From contig CASEYY010000038.1 of NCBI GenBank assembly GCA_949292335.1, positions 1 through 62,862 of the forward strand: a stretch of 62,862 nucleotides of DNA. The letters run 5' to 3'. This DNA comes from an uncultured Pseudomonadota bacterium (GTDB taxonomy: Bacteria; Pseudomonadota; Alphaproteobacteria; RF32; CAG-239). The notes beneath the pieces are model-generated. The model saw only the letters and a list, made by a program, of their open reading frames with translations. It was not told the origin of the DNA and searched no databases. The position numbers and the translations under genes are program-made. Positions 52,551 through 60,162 of this stretch are shown here, in pieces. Numbering within the stretch: position 1 is the first letter of the stretch; each line of letters begins with the position of its first letter.

Positions 52551-52584
52551 ATTAGCCAACGGTATTATTTTACCATTGGCTAAT
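52551..52584 (-). terminator. Long hairpin between lipoprotein gene and rplM
   Basis: ATTAGCCAA-C-GGTA pairs with TACC-A-TTGGCTAAT (13 pairs, one C-A mismatch, 6-nt loop). On the minus strand it lies behind the lipoprotein gene ending at 52608 and is followed by AT-rich DNA, without a clean T run. Most likely its terminator. Confidence 0.55.
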
Positions 52585-52607
52585 ATACTGTTTTTGCTTG
52601 TTTTTGG

Positions 52608-53072
52608 CTAATCGTAGTAATCTGGTTTGCCAAAAGGATGTGATAATTGTGGCCGTCTGACCCTATATAAATTAATGTTTGTTATCTCCGGAATATCATG
52701 CGTCCGGTACCAATACCCTTTTCTTTTCATGCAGTCACGATATTCTATCGGATCCATATCTTTGTCATCATAACGAGAATTAACTATTAAAGGTTGAGCT
52801 CCGGGATACGGGACATAAGTCGCCCATATGCCACGATTAGAATTCCAATCTGCTCTTGCGTTTATTTTGGTCTCCTCAGTATAAAACCACGAACGATAAT
52901 CAGGAAAAAATTCTATTGCTTTGGCCGAAAGTAAGCATTCACCATGGTCCTTTGCAAATCTCTCCACCCCGGTATGCAGCCTCTCCCAGTGGTAAACTAC
53001 CTGACCGCTGCCGCCGCCGAAATAGGCACATGAACTTAAAAATAAAATTAAAAACAATGTAGGTTTCTTCAT
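52608..53072 (-). CDS. Lipoprotein, hypothetical
   Basis: 154 residues with signal peptide and lipobox LFLSSC (Cys at about 15). The mature part has conserved-looking aromatic and Cys residues: YHWERLHTGVERFAKDHGECLLSA, an AKAIEFFPDYRSW stretch, and YRDCMKRKGYWYR. The motif 'DC(M)xxKGY' with a preceding Cys recurs in small outer-membrane lipoproteins of Gram-negative bacteria. Begins one base after the GST gene, so co-transcribed. Function unknown. Confidence 0.7.
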   Translation of the reverse strand: MKKPTLFLILFLSSCAYFGGGSGQVVYHWERLHTGVERFAKDHGECLLSAKAIEFFPDYRSWFYTEETKINARADWNSNRGIWATYVPYPGAQPLIVNSRYDDKDMDPIEYRDCMKRKGYWYRTHDIPEITNINLYRVRRPQLSHPFGKPDYYD

Positions 53073-53073
53073 C

Positions 53074-53739
53074 TTAAAAATCCAAATTGGTGTAGTTGCG
53101 GCTGGGTAATATGCCTCTTATGGTATCTTTAAGCAATTCCTTGAATGAAGGACGCGATTTCATGCGGGAATACCACAACTTGGTGGAAGAAAATTCATCC
53201 CAAGGGACATCTCCGAGATAATCTATAATCGACAGGTGAGCCGCCGCCGTCAAATCTGCCAGTGTCAACTCCTCTCCAACTATGCAGGGATGATTATCCA
53301 GAAGCCATTCTATATATTCAAGATGATAGCCTAAATTGTTCAACCCTATCTTTAATATTTTAGAATCGGGAGCCTTTCCTTGAGAAAACCTCTTGTGGAC
53401 TTTTTCCATCACTATGTTGCGGTAGACTTCACGATAAAACTTATTATCAAACCAATCAATCATCCGTCTGATCTTGGCTTTTTGTTTCGGGCTACCGTAT
53501 ATGAGCGGAACTTCGGTTGATATTTCTTCCAAATACTCCGATATGGCATAATGCCCCGGAATTATATCTCCGTCATTCAAAAATACCGGTAACTCTCCGG
53601 CCGGATTGAGCTTGTATAAATCGGACGACAAATGCCACGGCTCTTCTTCTTTTAAGACAAAGAGCATTTTCTTTTCGCTCATTTGCAACCTTATTTTACG
53701 GGCAAACGGCGAGGTCGTGTGATGAATCAATAAAACCAT
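53074..53739 (-). CDS. Glutathione S-transferase family protein
   Basis: 221 residues. N-terminal thioredoxin-like domain with the S-PFARKIR active-site loop (TTSPFARKIRLQMSEK) and the NPAGELPVFLNDGD cis-Pro glutathione-binding motif; C-terminal all-helical domain with the conserved LTLADLTAAAHLSIIDYLGD capping motif. This is the type common in Alphaproteobacteria (MauE/Gst-like, substrates unknown). It ends one base before the lipoprotein gene. Confidence 0.9.
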   Translation of the reverse strand: MVLLIHHTTSPFARKIRLQMSEKKMLFVLKEEEPWHLSSDLYKLNPAGELPVFLNDGDIIPGHYAISEYLEEISTEVPLIYGSPKQKAKIRRMIDWFDNKFYREVYRNIVMEKVHKRFSQGKAPDSKILKIGLNNLGYHLEYIEWLLDNHPCIVGEELTLADLTAAAHLSIIDYLGDVPWDEFSSTKLWYSRMKSRPSFKELLKDTIRGILPSRNYTNLDF

Positions 53740-53763
53740 AACAACCGGAATATATCCGTTCTT

Positions 53764-54684
53764 TTATTTATCGTCAAGATTATTGTCCGCTTTTTCCGCC
53801 GTATCGTTACTTTCGCTCAACATTTTATTTTCAACCCCAAAATCCGGAGGTACAACACCGGAATATTGAACCTGAAAATCTTTTATCATCTGTTGTAAGT
53901 TTTGCTGTAATATGTCAAGGTTGTTCTTATCGTTTAAATATCTGGTCAAATATCTTGATATCATATCACGGTGTCTTGAGGTTTTGGATACTCCGACAAA
54001 CATCGGAATATTCCATATCGTCTGCTTGGCCGGTGATACCTGATATTGAATCCCCATCTTAATGGCTTCCAGCATACCATAATAGTAACTGGTTATGGCA
54101 TAATCGGCTTCACGAGTAAAAAGTTTTTGGAACATTTCATAGGAGCTATTAACTTCGATGGGATTTAATTCGGCAACTTTTTTATCTACAAAGTCACTGA
54201 ATAGCTCGTTGGTATTTCTGACCCCTTTATATTTTTTTAAATCGTCGGTCGTTTTTATATCATTTATGCGGTCGGGCAACATAAATACGGTTATCGGATT
54301 ATACAAAGCCGCCGGATAAATTAAGTGCAACCCTCTGAACATCTCGGTTTTATAATAGGCTCCGACTAAAAAATCTATGTCCCCCTGCCTGACCTTCTGA
54401 GCTAAATCGTCAAAAGTTTTCTGCTGCACATCATATTGCAATTTCAAATTGGCCTCTTTGACAAAAGTATCCAACATCGGCTGAAATACGGTATGGAACT
54501 CACCGTATATTATTCCTCCGGGGTTATCTACATAACCAAACGGAGCATAATCTATGTAACCGGTCATCTTCAACTCGGTTACTTTTTTGGGATTTTTCTC
54601 TTCATAGCGGACAAAGGCTTGACTTTCATACAAGGGTGTCAGCACAGCCGCTAGCATAAAAATTGTGAGCAGTCTCTTTTTCAT
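53764..54684 (-). CDS. Family 3 extracellular solute-binding protein
   Basis: 306 residues with a signal peptide (cut near ESQA, residue 23). Two-lobed binding-protein pattern: MTGYIDYAPFGYVDN, DDLAQKVRQGDIDFLVGAYYKT, DLKKYKGV and AITSYYYGMLEAIKMG, as in amino acid-binding SBP_bac_3 proteins. The C-terminal 40 residues are acidic and low-complexity. No ABC permease or ATPase gene is nearby, so it is an orphan: either it joins a transporter elsewhere or acts as a sensor-like periplasmic protein. GST and lipoprotein follow on the same strand. Confidence 0.8.
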   Translation of the reverse strand: MKKRLLTIFMLAAVLTPLYESQAFVRYEEKNPKKVTELKMTGYIDYAPFGYVDNPGGIIYGEFHTVFQPMLDTFVKEANLKLQYDVQQKTFDDLAQKVRQGDIDFLVGAYYKTEMFRGLHLIYPAALYNPITVFMLPDRINDIKTTDDLKKYKGVRNTNELFSDFVDKKVAELNPIEVNSSYEMFQKLFTREADYAITSYYYGMLEAIKMGIQYQVSPAKQTIWNIPMFVGVSKTSRHRDMISRYLTRYLNDKNNLDILQQNLQQMIKDFQVQYSGVVPPDFGVENKMLSESNDTAEKADNNLDDK

Positions 54685-54783
54685 GGTTGCTTTTATCTCC
54701 GTTGTTATCTATATTATCCGCAAGTTTATTACGATTATATAAATTTAGAGTTAAAAATTTTTTATTGCAAGGAAACTTTGATT

Positions 54784-55149
54784 ATGGACACTATTGGCGG
54801 TTATAATAAAGCCGAAATTGCCGGAATGAGTGAAGCTGAGTTGGAATCCAGAGCTCTGATTAAGGCAGCCTCCGCTCTTAATCGCGTTAAAGAAAATTGG
54901 GACAGCTCTAAAGATGAACTACAGCCGGCTTTGGATAAGAATCGCAGACTCTGGAGCATTCTGGCTTCGGCAATGCAGGAGCAGGATTGCCCTCAACCCA
55001 AGGAAGTTAAGCAAAACATCCTTAATCTGGCTTCTTTCATATTTAAAAGAACCATCGAAATCACGGCAAAACCAGAACCGGAAAAGCTAAATATCCTGAT
55101 TGATATTAATATGAATATCGCCAAAGGATTATCCGGAAAAGCCGATTGA
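54784..55149 (+). CDS. flaF: Flagellar biosynthesis regulator FlaF
   Basis: 121 residues from ATG 54784 (AAGGAA 9 nt upstream; a TTG at 54778 is too close). The family motif PKEVKQNILNLASFIFKRT lies near the C-terminus, preceded by LDKNRRLWSILASAM. In Caulobacter and relatives FlaF helps flagellin synthesis and opposes FlbT at the flagellin mRNA. Here it stands alone; neither flagellin genes nor flbT are adjacent. Confidence 0.92.
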   Translation: MDTIGGYNKAEIAGMSEAELESRALIKAASALNRVKENWDSSKDELQPALDKNRRLWSILASAMQEQDCPQPKEVKQNILNLASFIFKRTIEITAKPEPEKLNILIDINMNIAKGLSGKAD

Positions 55150-55248
55150 TTTTTGCTCCTTTTGCGAGCAATAAAATATTTTTTTGTTTTTTTATAAAAA
55201 ATATGTTGACTATAAAAAATAAATAGATTATCAATGCTCTCATTCCAC

Positions 55249-55334
55249 GGGGGTGTGGCGGAACTGGTAGACGCGCTAGACTCAAAATCTTGTTGCCTCA
55301 GGCAGTGGGAGTTCAAGTCTCCCCACCCCTACCA
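55249..55334 (+). tRNA. tRNA-Leu (anticodon CAA)
   Basis: 86 nt with CCA encoded at 55332-55334. Acceptor GGGGGTG/CACCCCT (first pair G-U), anticodon stem CTAGA/TCTTG with loop CTCAAAA, a long variable arm and T-arm GGGAG-TTCAAGT-CTCCC. Long variable arm and anticodon CAA identify leucine (UUG codons). Confidence 0.95.
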
Positions 55335-55340
55335 AATCGT

Positions 55341-55367
55341 AGCGGCTATGATGGCCGCTTTTCTTTT
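55341..55367 (+). terminator. Terminator of tRNA-Leu
   Basis: AGCGGC/GCCGCT stem (55341-55346 with 55354-55359), 7-nt loop, then TTTCTTTT, 6 nt after the CCA end. Confidence 0.85.
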
Positions 55368-55370
55368 ACA

Positions 55371-55408
55371 AAAAAAACTTACAAGCTATGCTTGTAAGTT
55401 TTTTTGTA
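55371..55408. terminator. Bidirectional terminator
   Basis: Stem AACTTACAAGC/GCTTGTAAGTT with a 3-nt loop, A run left and T run right. It stops the small gene at 55379-55573, whose last codons and stop lie inside the left arm. Confidence 0.85.
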
Positions 55409-55573
55409 TTGGAAGAACGACACCACGATACTAAGTATCGGCAGTGCCAATCCGATCAGCATTAAGGATACACCAATAATGCTGATTAGTTCCTTATCAA
55501 CCGCGGTTCTTAAAACCGAAATTGCAATTCCTAGAAGTACACATATCCCGGAAAATAAAATTGATTTTTTCAT
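55379..55573 (-). CDS. Small two-helix membrane protein
   Basis: 64 residues starting MKKSILFSGICVLLG: two hydrophobic helices (about 4-22 and 30-54) and a basic tail YKKTYKHSL. No good ribosome site, yet the composition is that of a real inner-membrane protein and a terminator overlaps its stop codon. No family recognised. Confidence 0.5.
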   Translation of the reverse strand: MKKSILFSGICVLLGIAISVLRTAVDKELISIIGVSLMLIGLALPILSIVVSFFQYKKTYKHSL

Positions 55574-55764
55574 AACATGTTTTAATTAAAAAAGTTAATA
55601 AAGATAAATAATATGATCGAATGACTACTATGTACCATATTTTGTCGAACAATGCAAGCGTTTTTTGTCTATTTTATGGCATTGGATAACTTTTTAAAAA
55701 AAAGTTTATTTTTTCAAAAAAAATGTTATAACCTAAAACGAGTTTAATTTTGATTGCTTGTTTT

Positions 55765-56994
55765 ATGAAATATAGAAAGAAGATAAAGTTAAAAAATACA
55801 TATTCGCCGCACTACTCGGAGAAAAAACCTCTATTTTCCGAAAAAGAGGTTATTTTTCGCAGCTCCGGTAAGGCCATGGTATTCAAAATATCTTCAAAAT
55901 TACAACTGTTTGTTTTGGCTTTATTTATCTTAATTGCAGTATGGTCGTCTTACTCTTATTATATGTATAATAAATCGGGAAGAATCATTCTTAACAAAGA
56001 TTTGGAATTGGTCGAAACCAGAGACGCTTATGTCGATTTGATGAGCGACTTTGTCGCTATTCAAAAAAATGTCGATGAAGTGCTTAACTCCATGAATAGC
56101 AACAACGACAAAAAAATCGATAAGTACAAAAAACAAGCCATGATCGTTGAGGATAAAATAAAACAAATCACTGCCGAAAAAGAATGGGCCGACGGAAAAA
56201 CTATCTCCGACAAAGCTAATATTAATGAAGTTATCCTCCAACGAGATTTGGCCGCTGCCGAACGAGACGCCCTCAAAGAACAACTGCAACAATTAGAAAT
56301 TGCCGTGCAAAATATTAAAAAGGCCGAGCTAGAAGTCTTCAAAAAAGTAGAATCCATCGCTTCCAACGAAATCGGCAAGATTAAAAGTGCTTTCTCAAAA
56401 GTTAATTCTTCTTTGCGGCAGCAAGGTATGTATTTTAACCCTTTGGCAAATTCTAAAAAACGCGAATCTAAAGGCGGAACCTTTATTCCTGATTCGGTAA
56501 TTGACCTGCAAGACGAAGTTATGAAGAAAAAAATTGGTGATATCTTTAAGGCGACCGATGATTTGGAATATTACCGCGAAGTAGCAAAATATGTTCCGAT
56601 CGGAAAACCGGTGTGGAGCTACTGGGTCAGCTCTAAATTCGGCGTTAGAACTGATCCTTTTAATAAAAGCTCGGCTCGGCATAAAGGAATCGATTTAGCC
56701 TCCAGACAGGGCAATAAAATTAAGGTTATGGCCAAGGGAAAAGTCATTAAAGTAAACCACTCTAATAAAGGTTACGGAAATTTGGTAGTGGTCGATCACG
56801 GAAACGGTTTTGTTACCAAATATGCCCATATGCACAAAATTTATGTCAAAAACGGCGACTATCTGGAAATTAACGATGTCGTCGGAGAAGTGGGTAATAC
56901 CGGACGCTCTACCGGACCCCATCTCCACTACGAAATATTGTACAGAGGAAAACCCGTTGATCCTCTGCCCTTTATGCAGGCAAAAATTTCTTAG
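55765..56994 (+). CDS. M23 endopeptidase, LmdC-like, partner of bactofilin
   Basis: 409 residues from ATG 55765. N-terminal basic cytoplasmic tail with aromatic residues (about 1-45), one membrane helix about 47-67, a coiled coil about 75-220 (DAAERDALKEQLQQLEIAVQNIKKAE), and the LytM/M23 domain from about 300 with HKGIDLAS (metal ligands H and D) and HLHYEILYRG. In several Alphaproteobacteria this protein is encoded next to bactofilin BacA and called LmdC, a DD-endopeptidase positioned by the bactofilin polymer. The same order is seen here, 20 nt apart. Confidence 0.9.
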   Translation: MKYRKKIKLKNTYSPHYSEKKPLFSEKEVIFRSSGKAMVFKISSKLQLFVLALFILIAVWSSYSYYMYNKSGRIILNKDLELVETRDAYVDLMSDFVAIQKNVDEVLNSMNSNNDKKIDKYKKQAMIVEDKIKQITAEKEWADGKTISDKANINEVILQRDLAAAERDALKEQLQQLEIAVQNIKKAELEVFKKVESIASNEIGKIKSAFSKVNSSLRQQGMYFNPLANSKKRESKGGTFIPDSVIDLQDEVMKKKIGDIFKATDDLEYYREVAKYVPIGKPVWSYWVSSKFGVRTDPFNKSSARHKGIDLASRQGNKIKVMAKGKVIKVNHSNKGYGNLVVVDHGNGFVTKYAHMHKIYVKNGDYLEINDVVGEVGNTGRSTGPHLHYEILYRGKPVDPLPFMQAKIS

Positions 56995-57014
56995 ATTTTA
57001 TAAGGGGAAAAATA

Positions 57015-57452
57015 ATGAAAAAATTGAAAAGACTTATTTATCTTAAACTGGCAAGAAGACTCAGCAAGAGTACGACCGGTGCTCCGGTGCCGACGATTGT
57101 CAGTGAAAACACCAAAATTACCGGCGATATCATGAGCGACGGTATAATCCATGTCGACGGATCTGTCGAAGGCGATATTTCTTGTGATGAATTAATTATC
57201 GGCGTTAAAGGAAGTGTGGTCGGTGCCGTAACCGCAAATTCTCTGCAACTGTACGGTTCTTTGAAAGGAAAAGCTTTGACCGACAACCTGTTTGTTGCCA
57301 AATCGGCAAAGCTGCTCGGCGATGCCGTTCACAACACCATTGCCATTGAACCGGGTGCTTATATCGACGGACACTGTATTCGCCAAGGCGGGCCGATTCC
57401 GGCAGAGGCTCCGAAACCGGATTTGATGTTGGTTGATAAAAGAAAAAAATAA
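57015..57452 (+). CDS. Bactofilin
   Basis: 145 residues. The DUF583 beta-helix core runs from about residue 27 to 120 with repeated six-residue rungs (VSENTKITGDIMSDGIIHVDGSVEGDIS, IGVKGSVVGAV, LYGSLKGKA). Short polar tails at both ends. Bactofilins polymerise without nucleotide on the membrane and position cell-wall enzymes. GGGGAAAA lies upstream; translation is probably coupled with the M23 gene. Confidence 0.95.
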   Translation: MKKLKRLIYLKLARRLSKSTTGAPVPTIVSENTKITGDIMSDGIIHVDGSVEGDISCDELIIGVKGSVVGAVTANSLQLYGSLKGKALTDNLFVAKSAKLLGDAVHNTIAIEPGAYIDGHCIRQGGPIPAEAPKPDLMLVDKRKK

Positions 57453-57473
57453 AAATGTCACTATTGATTTTTT

Positions 57474-57499
57474 CCCGCAGTTGCAGCGGGATTTTTTTT
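57474..57499 (+). terminator. Terminator behind bactofilin
   Basis: CCCGC/GCGGG stem (57474-57478 with 57486-57490) with short extra pairs in the loop, then eight T. Confidence 0.85.
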
Positions 57500-57552
57500 G
57501 GCACAAAAATTGCATATATTAGCTCAGATTAATCTTTTTTATGAGGTTTAAT

Positions 57553-58764
57553 ATGACTATTGCCAGCTTTATTCCTTCGGTTACCGGTATGAGTGCAATG
57601 AGCCACGCTCAGCAAACCGTGGCGGAAAATATTGCCAATATGAATACTACCGGTTATAAACAAAATGAAACTCTGTTCTATAGCTTGCTCGGTTCTTCCG
57701 GACTTAATGCCGGGGCTCAAAGCGGCTTGCATTCATCACGAACCGCTATCGACGGAGTCGGATATTATGACAGAACCAATGTTTCTATTGAAGGAACTGT
57801 GCAATCTACCGGAAATGTCTTTGATCTGGCCATAAACGGTAACAGTAATGCTTTCTTTAGCCTAAATGACGGATATGGTAATATCTATTATACCAGAGCC
57901 GGTGACTTTACCAAATTAGCACAAAATGATGTTACCTATCTGGTTTCCCAAAGCGGATTATATGTACAAGGTTTTGCATCTCTTAACGGCGAAGACCAAT
58001 TCGCAACTACACCTTCGGACATTATCATCGATGCTCCGCAGACAATTCCTCAAAAAGAAACGACGCAAGCCTCAATAATTGCCAATGTGCCGGCCAAAGA
58101 TGTCGACAGCAGTGTATATTCGGTCAGAATTTACTCCCAAAATTATGACGGAGCTAACTTGAATATGGTCTTTAACAAAATCGAAGGACAGGAAAATTCT
58201 TGGAATGTGTCTTTTGAGCTTGAAGACGGAACCGCCGTCGGTAATACGACCGAAGTCATATTCAATACCGACGGAACCATTAAAACTCCCGAAAATATTG
58301 ATGTGGGCATTACTTGGGATGACGGCTCTACCAGTAATGTTAGTATTGATATTTCTAAAATGACCCAATATGGCGAAAGCTCACAGATTACAAATATTCA
58401 ACAGAATGGTTTTCCTTCCGGCAATCTGGTTTCAATCGGATTTGAAAAGGATGGCGTCTTGAGAGCTTATTACAGCAACGACAGTGAGGTAAGTATTGCC
58501 AAAATCGCCCTAACCTCTTTTGCCGCACCCGAAAATTTAACCCCGATTAATAACACATTGTTTGAGGCAAACGGGGAAACCGGTGAAACTTATTTTACCG
58601 AGGCCGACGGGGTAATTATACCGGAGTCTTTGGAATCCTCTTCCGTTAATCTGGAAGAAGAGTTTTCACGGATGATTATCGTGCAACGAGCATATTCCTT
58701 GAATGCTCAAAGTTTTACCGTTAACAATGAAATGCTTTCGGTATTGGTTGATCTTAAGAGCTAA
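57553..58764 (+). CDS. flgE: Flagellar hook/rod-family protein (FlgE-like)
   Basis: 403 residues from ATG 57553, with GAGG 6 nt upstream; an ATG at 57541 has none. The N-terminus TVAENIANMNTTGYKQNE and the C-terminus NLEEEFSRMIIVQRAYSLNAQSFTVNNEMLSVL are the axial coiled-coil ends, and DLAINGNSNAFF is the FlgE/F/G signature. Length and the central Asp/Asn/Gly-rich domain favour hook protein FlgE over rod proteins FlgF/FlgG (about 250 aa). It is separated from the flg cluster at 39-45 kb and followed by a GtrA gene. Confidence 0.82.
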   Translation: MTIASFIPSVTGMSAMSHAQQTVAENIANMNTTGYKQNETLFYSLLGSSGLNAGAQSGLHSSRTAIDGVGYYDRTNVSIEGTVQSTGNVFDLAINGNSNAFFSLNDGYGNIYYTRAGDFTKLAQNDVTYLVSQSGLYVQGFASLNGEDQFATTPSDIIIDAPQTIPQKETTQASIIANVPAKDVDSSVYSVRIYSQNYDGANLNMVFNKIEGQENSWNVSFELEDGTAVGNTTEVIFNTDGTIKTPENIDVGITWDDGSTSNVSIDISKMTQYGESSQITNIQQNGFPSGNLVSIGFEKDGVLRAYYSNDSEVSIAKIALTSFAAPENLTPINNTLFEANGETGETYFTEADGVIIPESLESSSVNLEEEFSRMIIVQRAYSLNAQSFTVNNEMLSVLVDLKS

Positions 58765-58767
58765 AGT

Positions 58768-59202
58768 ATGAAGCTGGTAGTAAAAATATTTTGGGCGGTG
58801 TGGAATTTTTGGTTTTCCTTGCCCGATAAAATAAGATTCCTTCTGGTCGGTGGTTTTAACGCCACCGTATCGTATCTTATGTATGTCGGCTTTGTATTTT
58901 GGCTGGGTGAAGAAAAATATTGGCTTTCGATGACACTGGCCTGGATTTTTTCTTCTTTTATTTCTTTTTCAACCCAAAAAATATTTGTCTTTCAGACCAA
59001 GGGAAAATTTGCCGACTGGGTTAACGAATACATAAAATGCGTCGGCGTCTGGATTGTGGCTTACTTAATTAATGCGATAATGTTGGAGGTATTCGTCAGA
59101 GTCGCAAATGTAAATGTATACTTGGCACAATTTTTAGCGATTGTTTGTACTACCGTATCGAGTTACATTTTATTTAAGTATTTTGCTTTTAAAAAAAAAT
59201 AA
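58768..59202 (+). CDS. GtrA-family membrane protein
   Basis: 144 residues with four membrane helices. Starts with IRFLLVGGFNATVSYLMYVGF and ends with a helix SSYILFKYFAFKKK, the GtrA/DPMS pattern. GtrA proteins are thought to move undecaprenyl-linked sugars or work with dolichol-phosphate-type glycosyltransferases. It begins 3 nt after the hook gene; no glycosyltransferase is near. A role in flagellar or surface glycosylation is possible only. Confidence 0.85.
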   Translation: MKLVVKIFWAVWNFWFSLPDKIRFLLVGGFNATVSYLMYVGFVFWLGEEKYWLSMTLAWIFSSFISFSTQKIFVFQTKGKFADWVNEYIKCVGVWIVAYLINAIMLEVFVRVANVNVYLAQFLAIVCTTVSSYILFKYFAFKKK

Positions 59203-59226
59203 GGGGCAAATTGCCCCTACCCTTTT
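59202..59226 (+). terminator. Terminator behind GtrA gene
   Basis: AGGGGC/GCCCCT stem with AAATT loop at 59202-59218, then ACCCTTTTTATTT. Confidence 0.7.
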
Positions 59227-59236
59227 TATTTGGGGG

Positions 59237-59524
59237 TTATTTTGATTTTTTGCTTGTCTTTTTAGCAGTACTTTTAAGAGCGGAAGCCGGTTTCAATATA
59301 ATTGATTTAACATTGCGTAAAGCCGGTTTGCATGCTGTTTTCTTGGGCATAAGTACTTTAACCGATGAAGATTTTTTGGGAGCCTTCAAAGAGATAGAGG
59401 GTTTATTGTAGAGTTGATTAATGGCGGCATCCCAGTCGCTTAGGCTGGAATTAGCGGGGCAACCGTTGTTTTGCCATATAAAGTAAGCTGCTTCTCTGAT
59501 GGCGTCTTCATTATAATTGTACAT
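59237..59524 (-). CDS. DUF2934-domain protein with Lys-rich tail
   Basis: 95 residues. The first 42 are a DUF2934-like helix-turn-helix: EDAIREAAYFIWQNNGCPANSSLSDWDAAINQLY (pattern 'I-AY-x-W-x-x-x-G-x-P-x-x-x-x-x-x-D-W'). The remainder is rich in Lys, Ser and Ala (SALKSTAKKTSKKSK), a histone-like tail suited to nucleic acids or acidic partners. DUF2934 proteins have no known function. Confidence 0.75.
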   Translation of the reverse strand: MYNYNEDAIREAAYFIWQNNGCPANSSLSDWDAAINQLYNKPSISLKAPKKSSSVKVLMPKKTACKPALRNVKSIILKPASALKSTAKKTSKKSK

Positions 59525-59623
59525 TATAGTTCTCCGATATAAGTTATTACATACTGTCGAAGTTTTTTTTAATCATAATTGGTTAAAAAATAGTTTAGAC
59601 AATCCAAATTATTTGAAATTATT

Positions 59624-59696
59624 GCGGTTTCGACCGCGTACTCCTTTCGCCACAAAAAAACCGCCCTTTCCGGCGGTTTGTTCGATGGCGGGAGTG
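59624..59696 (-). repeat. Repeat copy A: tRNA-Asp 3' end plus downstream flank
   Basis: Nearly identical to 59833-59907. On the minus strand it reads CACTCCCGCCA (the last 11 nt of tRNA-Asp), TCGAACAA, a terminator hairpin AACCGCCGGAAAGGGCGGTT, a T run, and a tail GTGGCGAAAGGAGTACGCGG. Differences: two bases in the A/T run and one C/A change. Confidence 0.85.
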
Positions 59697-59832
59697 GACT
59701 AAGGCTCCTCCAGTTTGACTTGTAACACTCGCCGGTGGCACTGTCGTTGCCGGCTCGTTAACAAGTCTGCACCGCAAAGGCTTTGCAGCCAAACTTTTGG
59801 CTGCTCCTCACTTTGCACCACGCGACAAGGTC

Positions 59833-59907
59833 GCGGTTTCGCCCGCGTACTCCTTTCGCCACAAAAAAAAACCGCCCTTTCCGGCGGTTTGTTCGATGGC
59901 GGGAGTG
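59833..59907 (-). repeat. Repeat copy B: overlaps the real tRNA-Asp 3' end
   Basis: Contains the true end of tRNA-Asp (59897-59907) and its downstream flank. Both copies run in the same direction, 209-211 bp apart, the geometry left by an integrated or decayed element that used the tRNA 3' end, or by recombination between tRNA loci. Confidence 0.8.
59863..59890 (-). terminator. Terminator of tRNA-Asp
   Basis: AAACCGCC/GGCGGTTT stem (59869-59876 with 59883-59890), loop of 6 nt, T run on the minus strand, starting 7 nt after the CCA end. Confidence 0.85.
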
Positions 59908-59973
59908 ACGGGGCTCGAACCCGCGACCTTCTGCGTGACAGGCAGACGCTCTAACCAACTGAGCTACACCCCC
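59897..59973 (-). tRNA. tRNA-Asp (anticodon GTC)
   Basis: 77 nt on the minus strand with encoded CCA. Acceptor GGGGGTG/CACTCCC, D-arm AGCTCAGTTGGTTAGAGC, anticodon stem TCTGC/GCAGA around CTGTCAC (anticodon GTC), T-arm with GGTTCGAGCCC. Complete and undisturbed. Confidence 0.97.
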
Positions 59974-60162
59974 AAACTTCGTGTTTCCTTATATACAACA
60001 AAAATTTTATTTGCAAGCTTTTTTTTATTTTATTGTGCATTTTTATTTTTTATTCACTTTTTTATATTATCCTTTTTTATACACATTAACTTTTTTTTGC
60101 TTTATTTAGACTTTCCTCGTATATATACTGGTGCGAGTTTTAATTGTAGGGAGATACCTGTT

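Larger units (their letters stand above)
59525..59896. other. Gene-free stretch with repeat copies
   Basis: The apparent ORFs here are short and read through tRNA-derived or hairpin sequences (for example a false DGARTRDLLRDRQTL reading over tRNA-Asp), so I call none. It contains one copy of a 73-bp repeat at 59624-59696, the first 65 bases of the second copy, and about 136 bp between them with an unusual GC-richer composition and short palindromes (for example GCCAAAC TTTT GGC near 59790). Confidence 0.6.
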
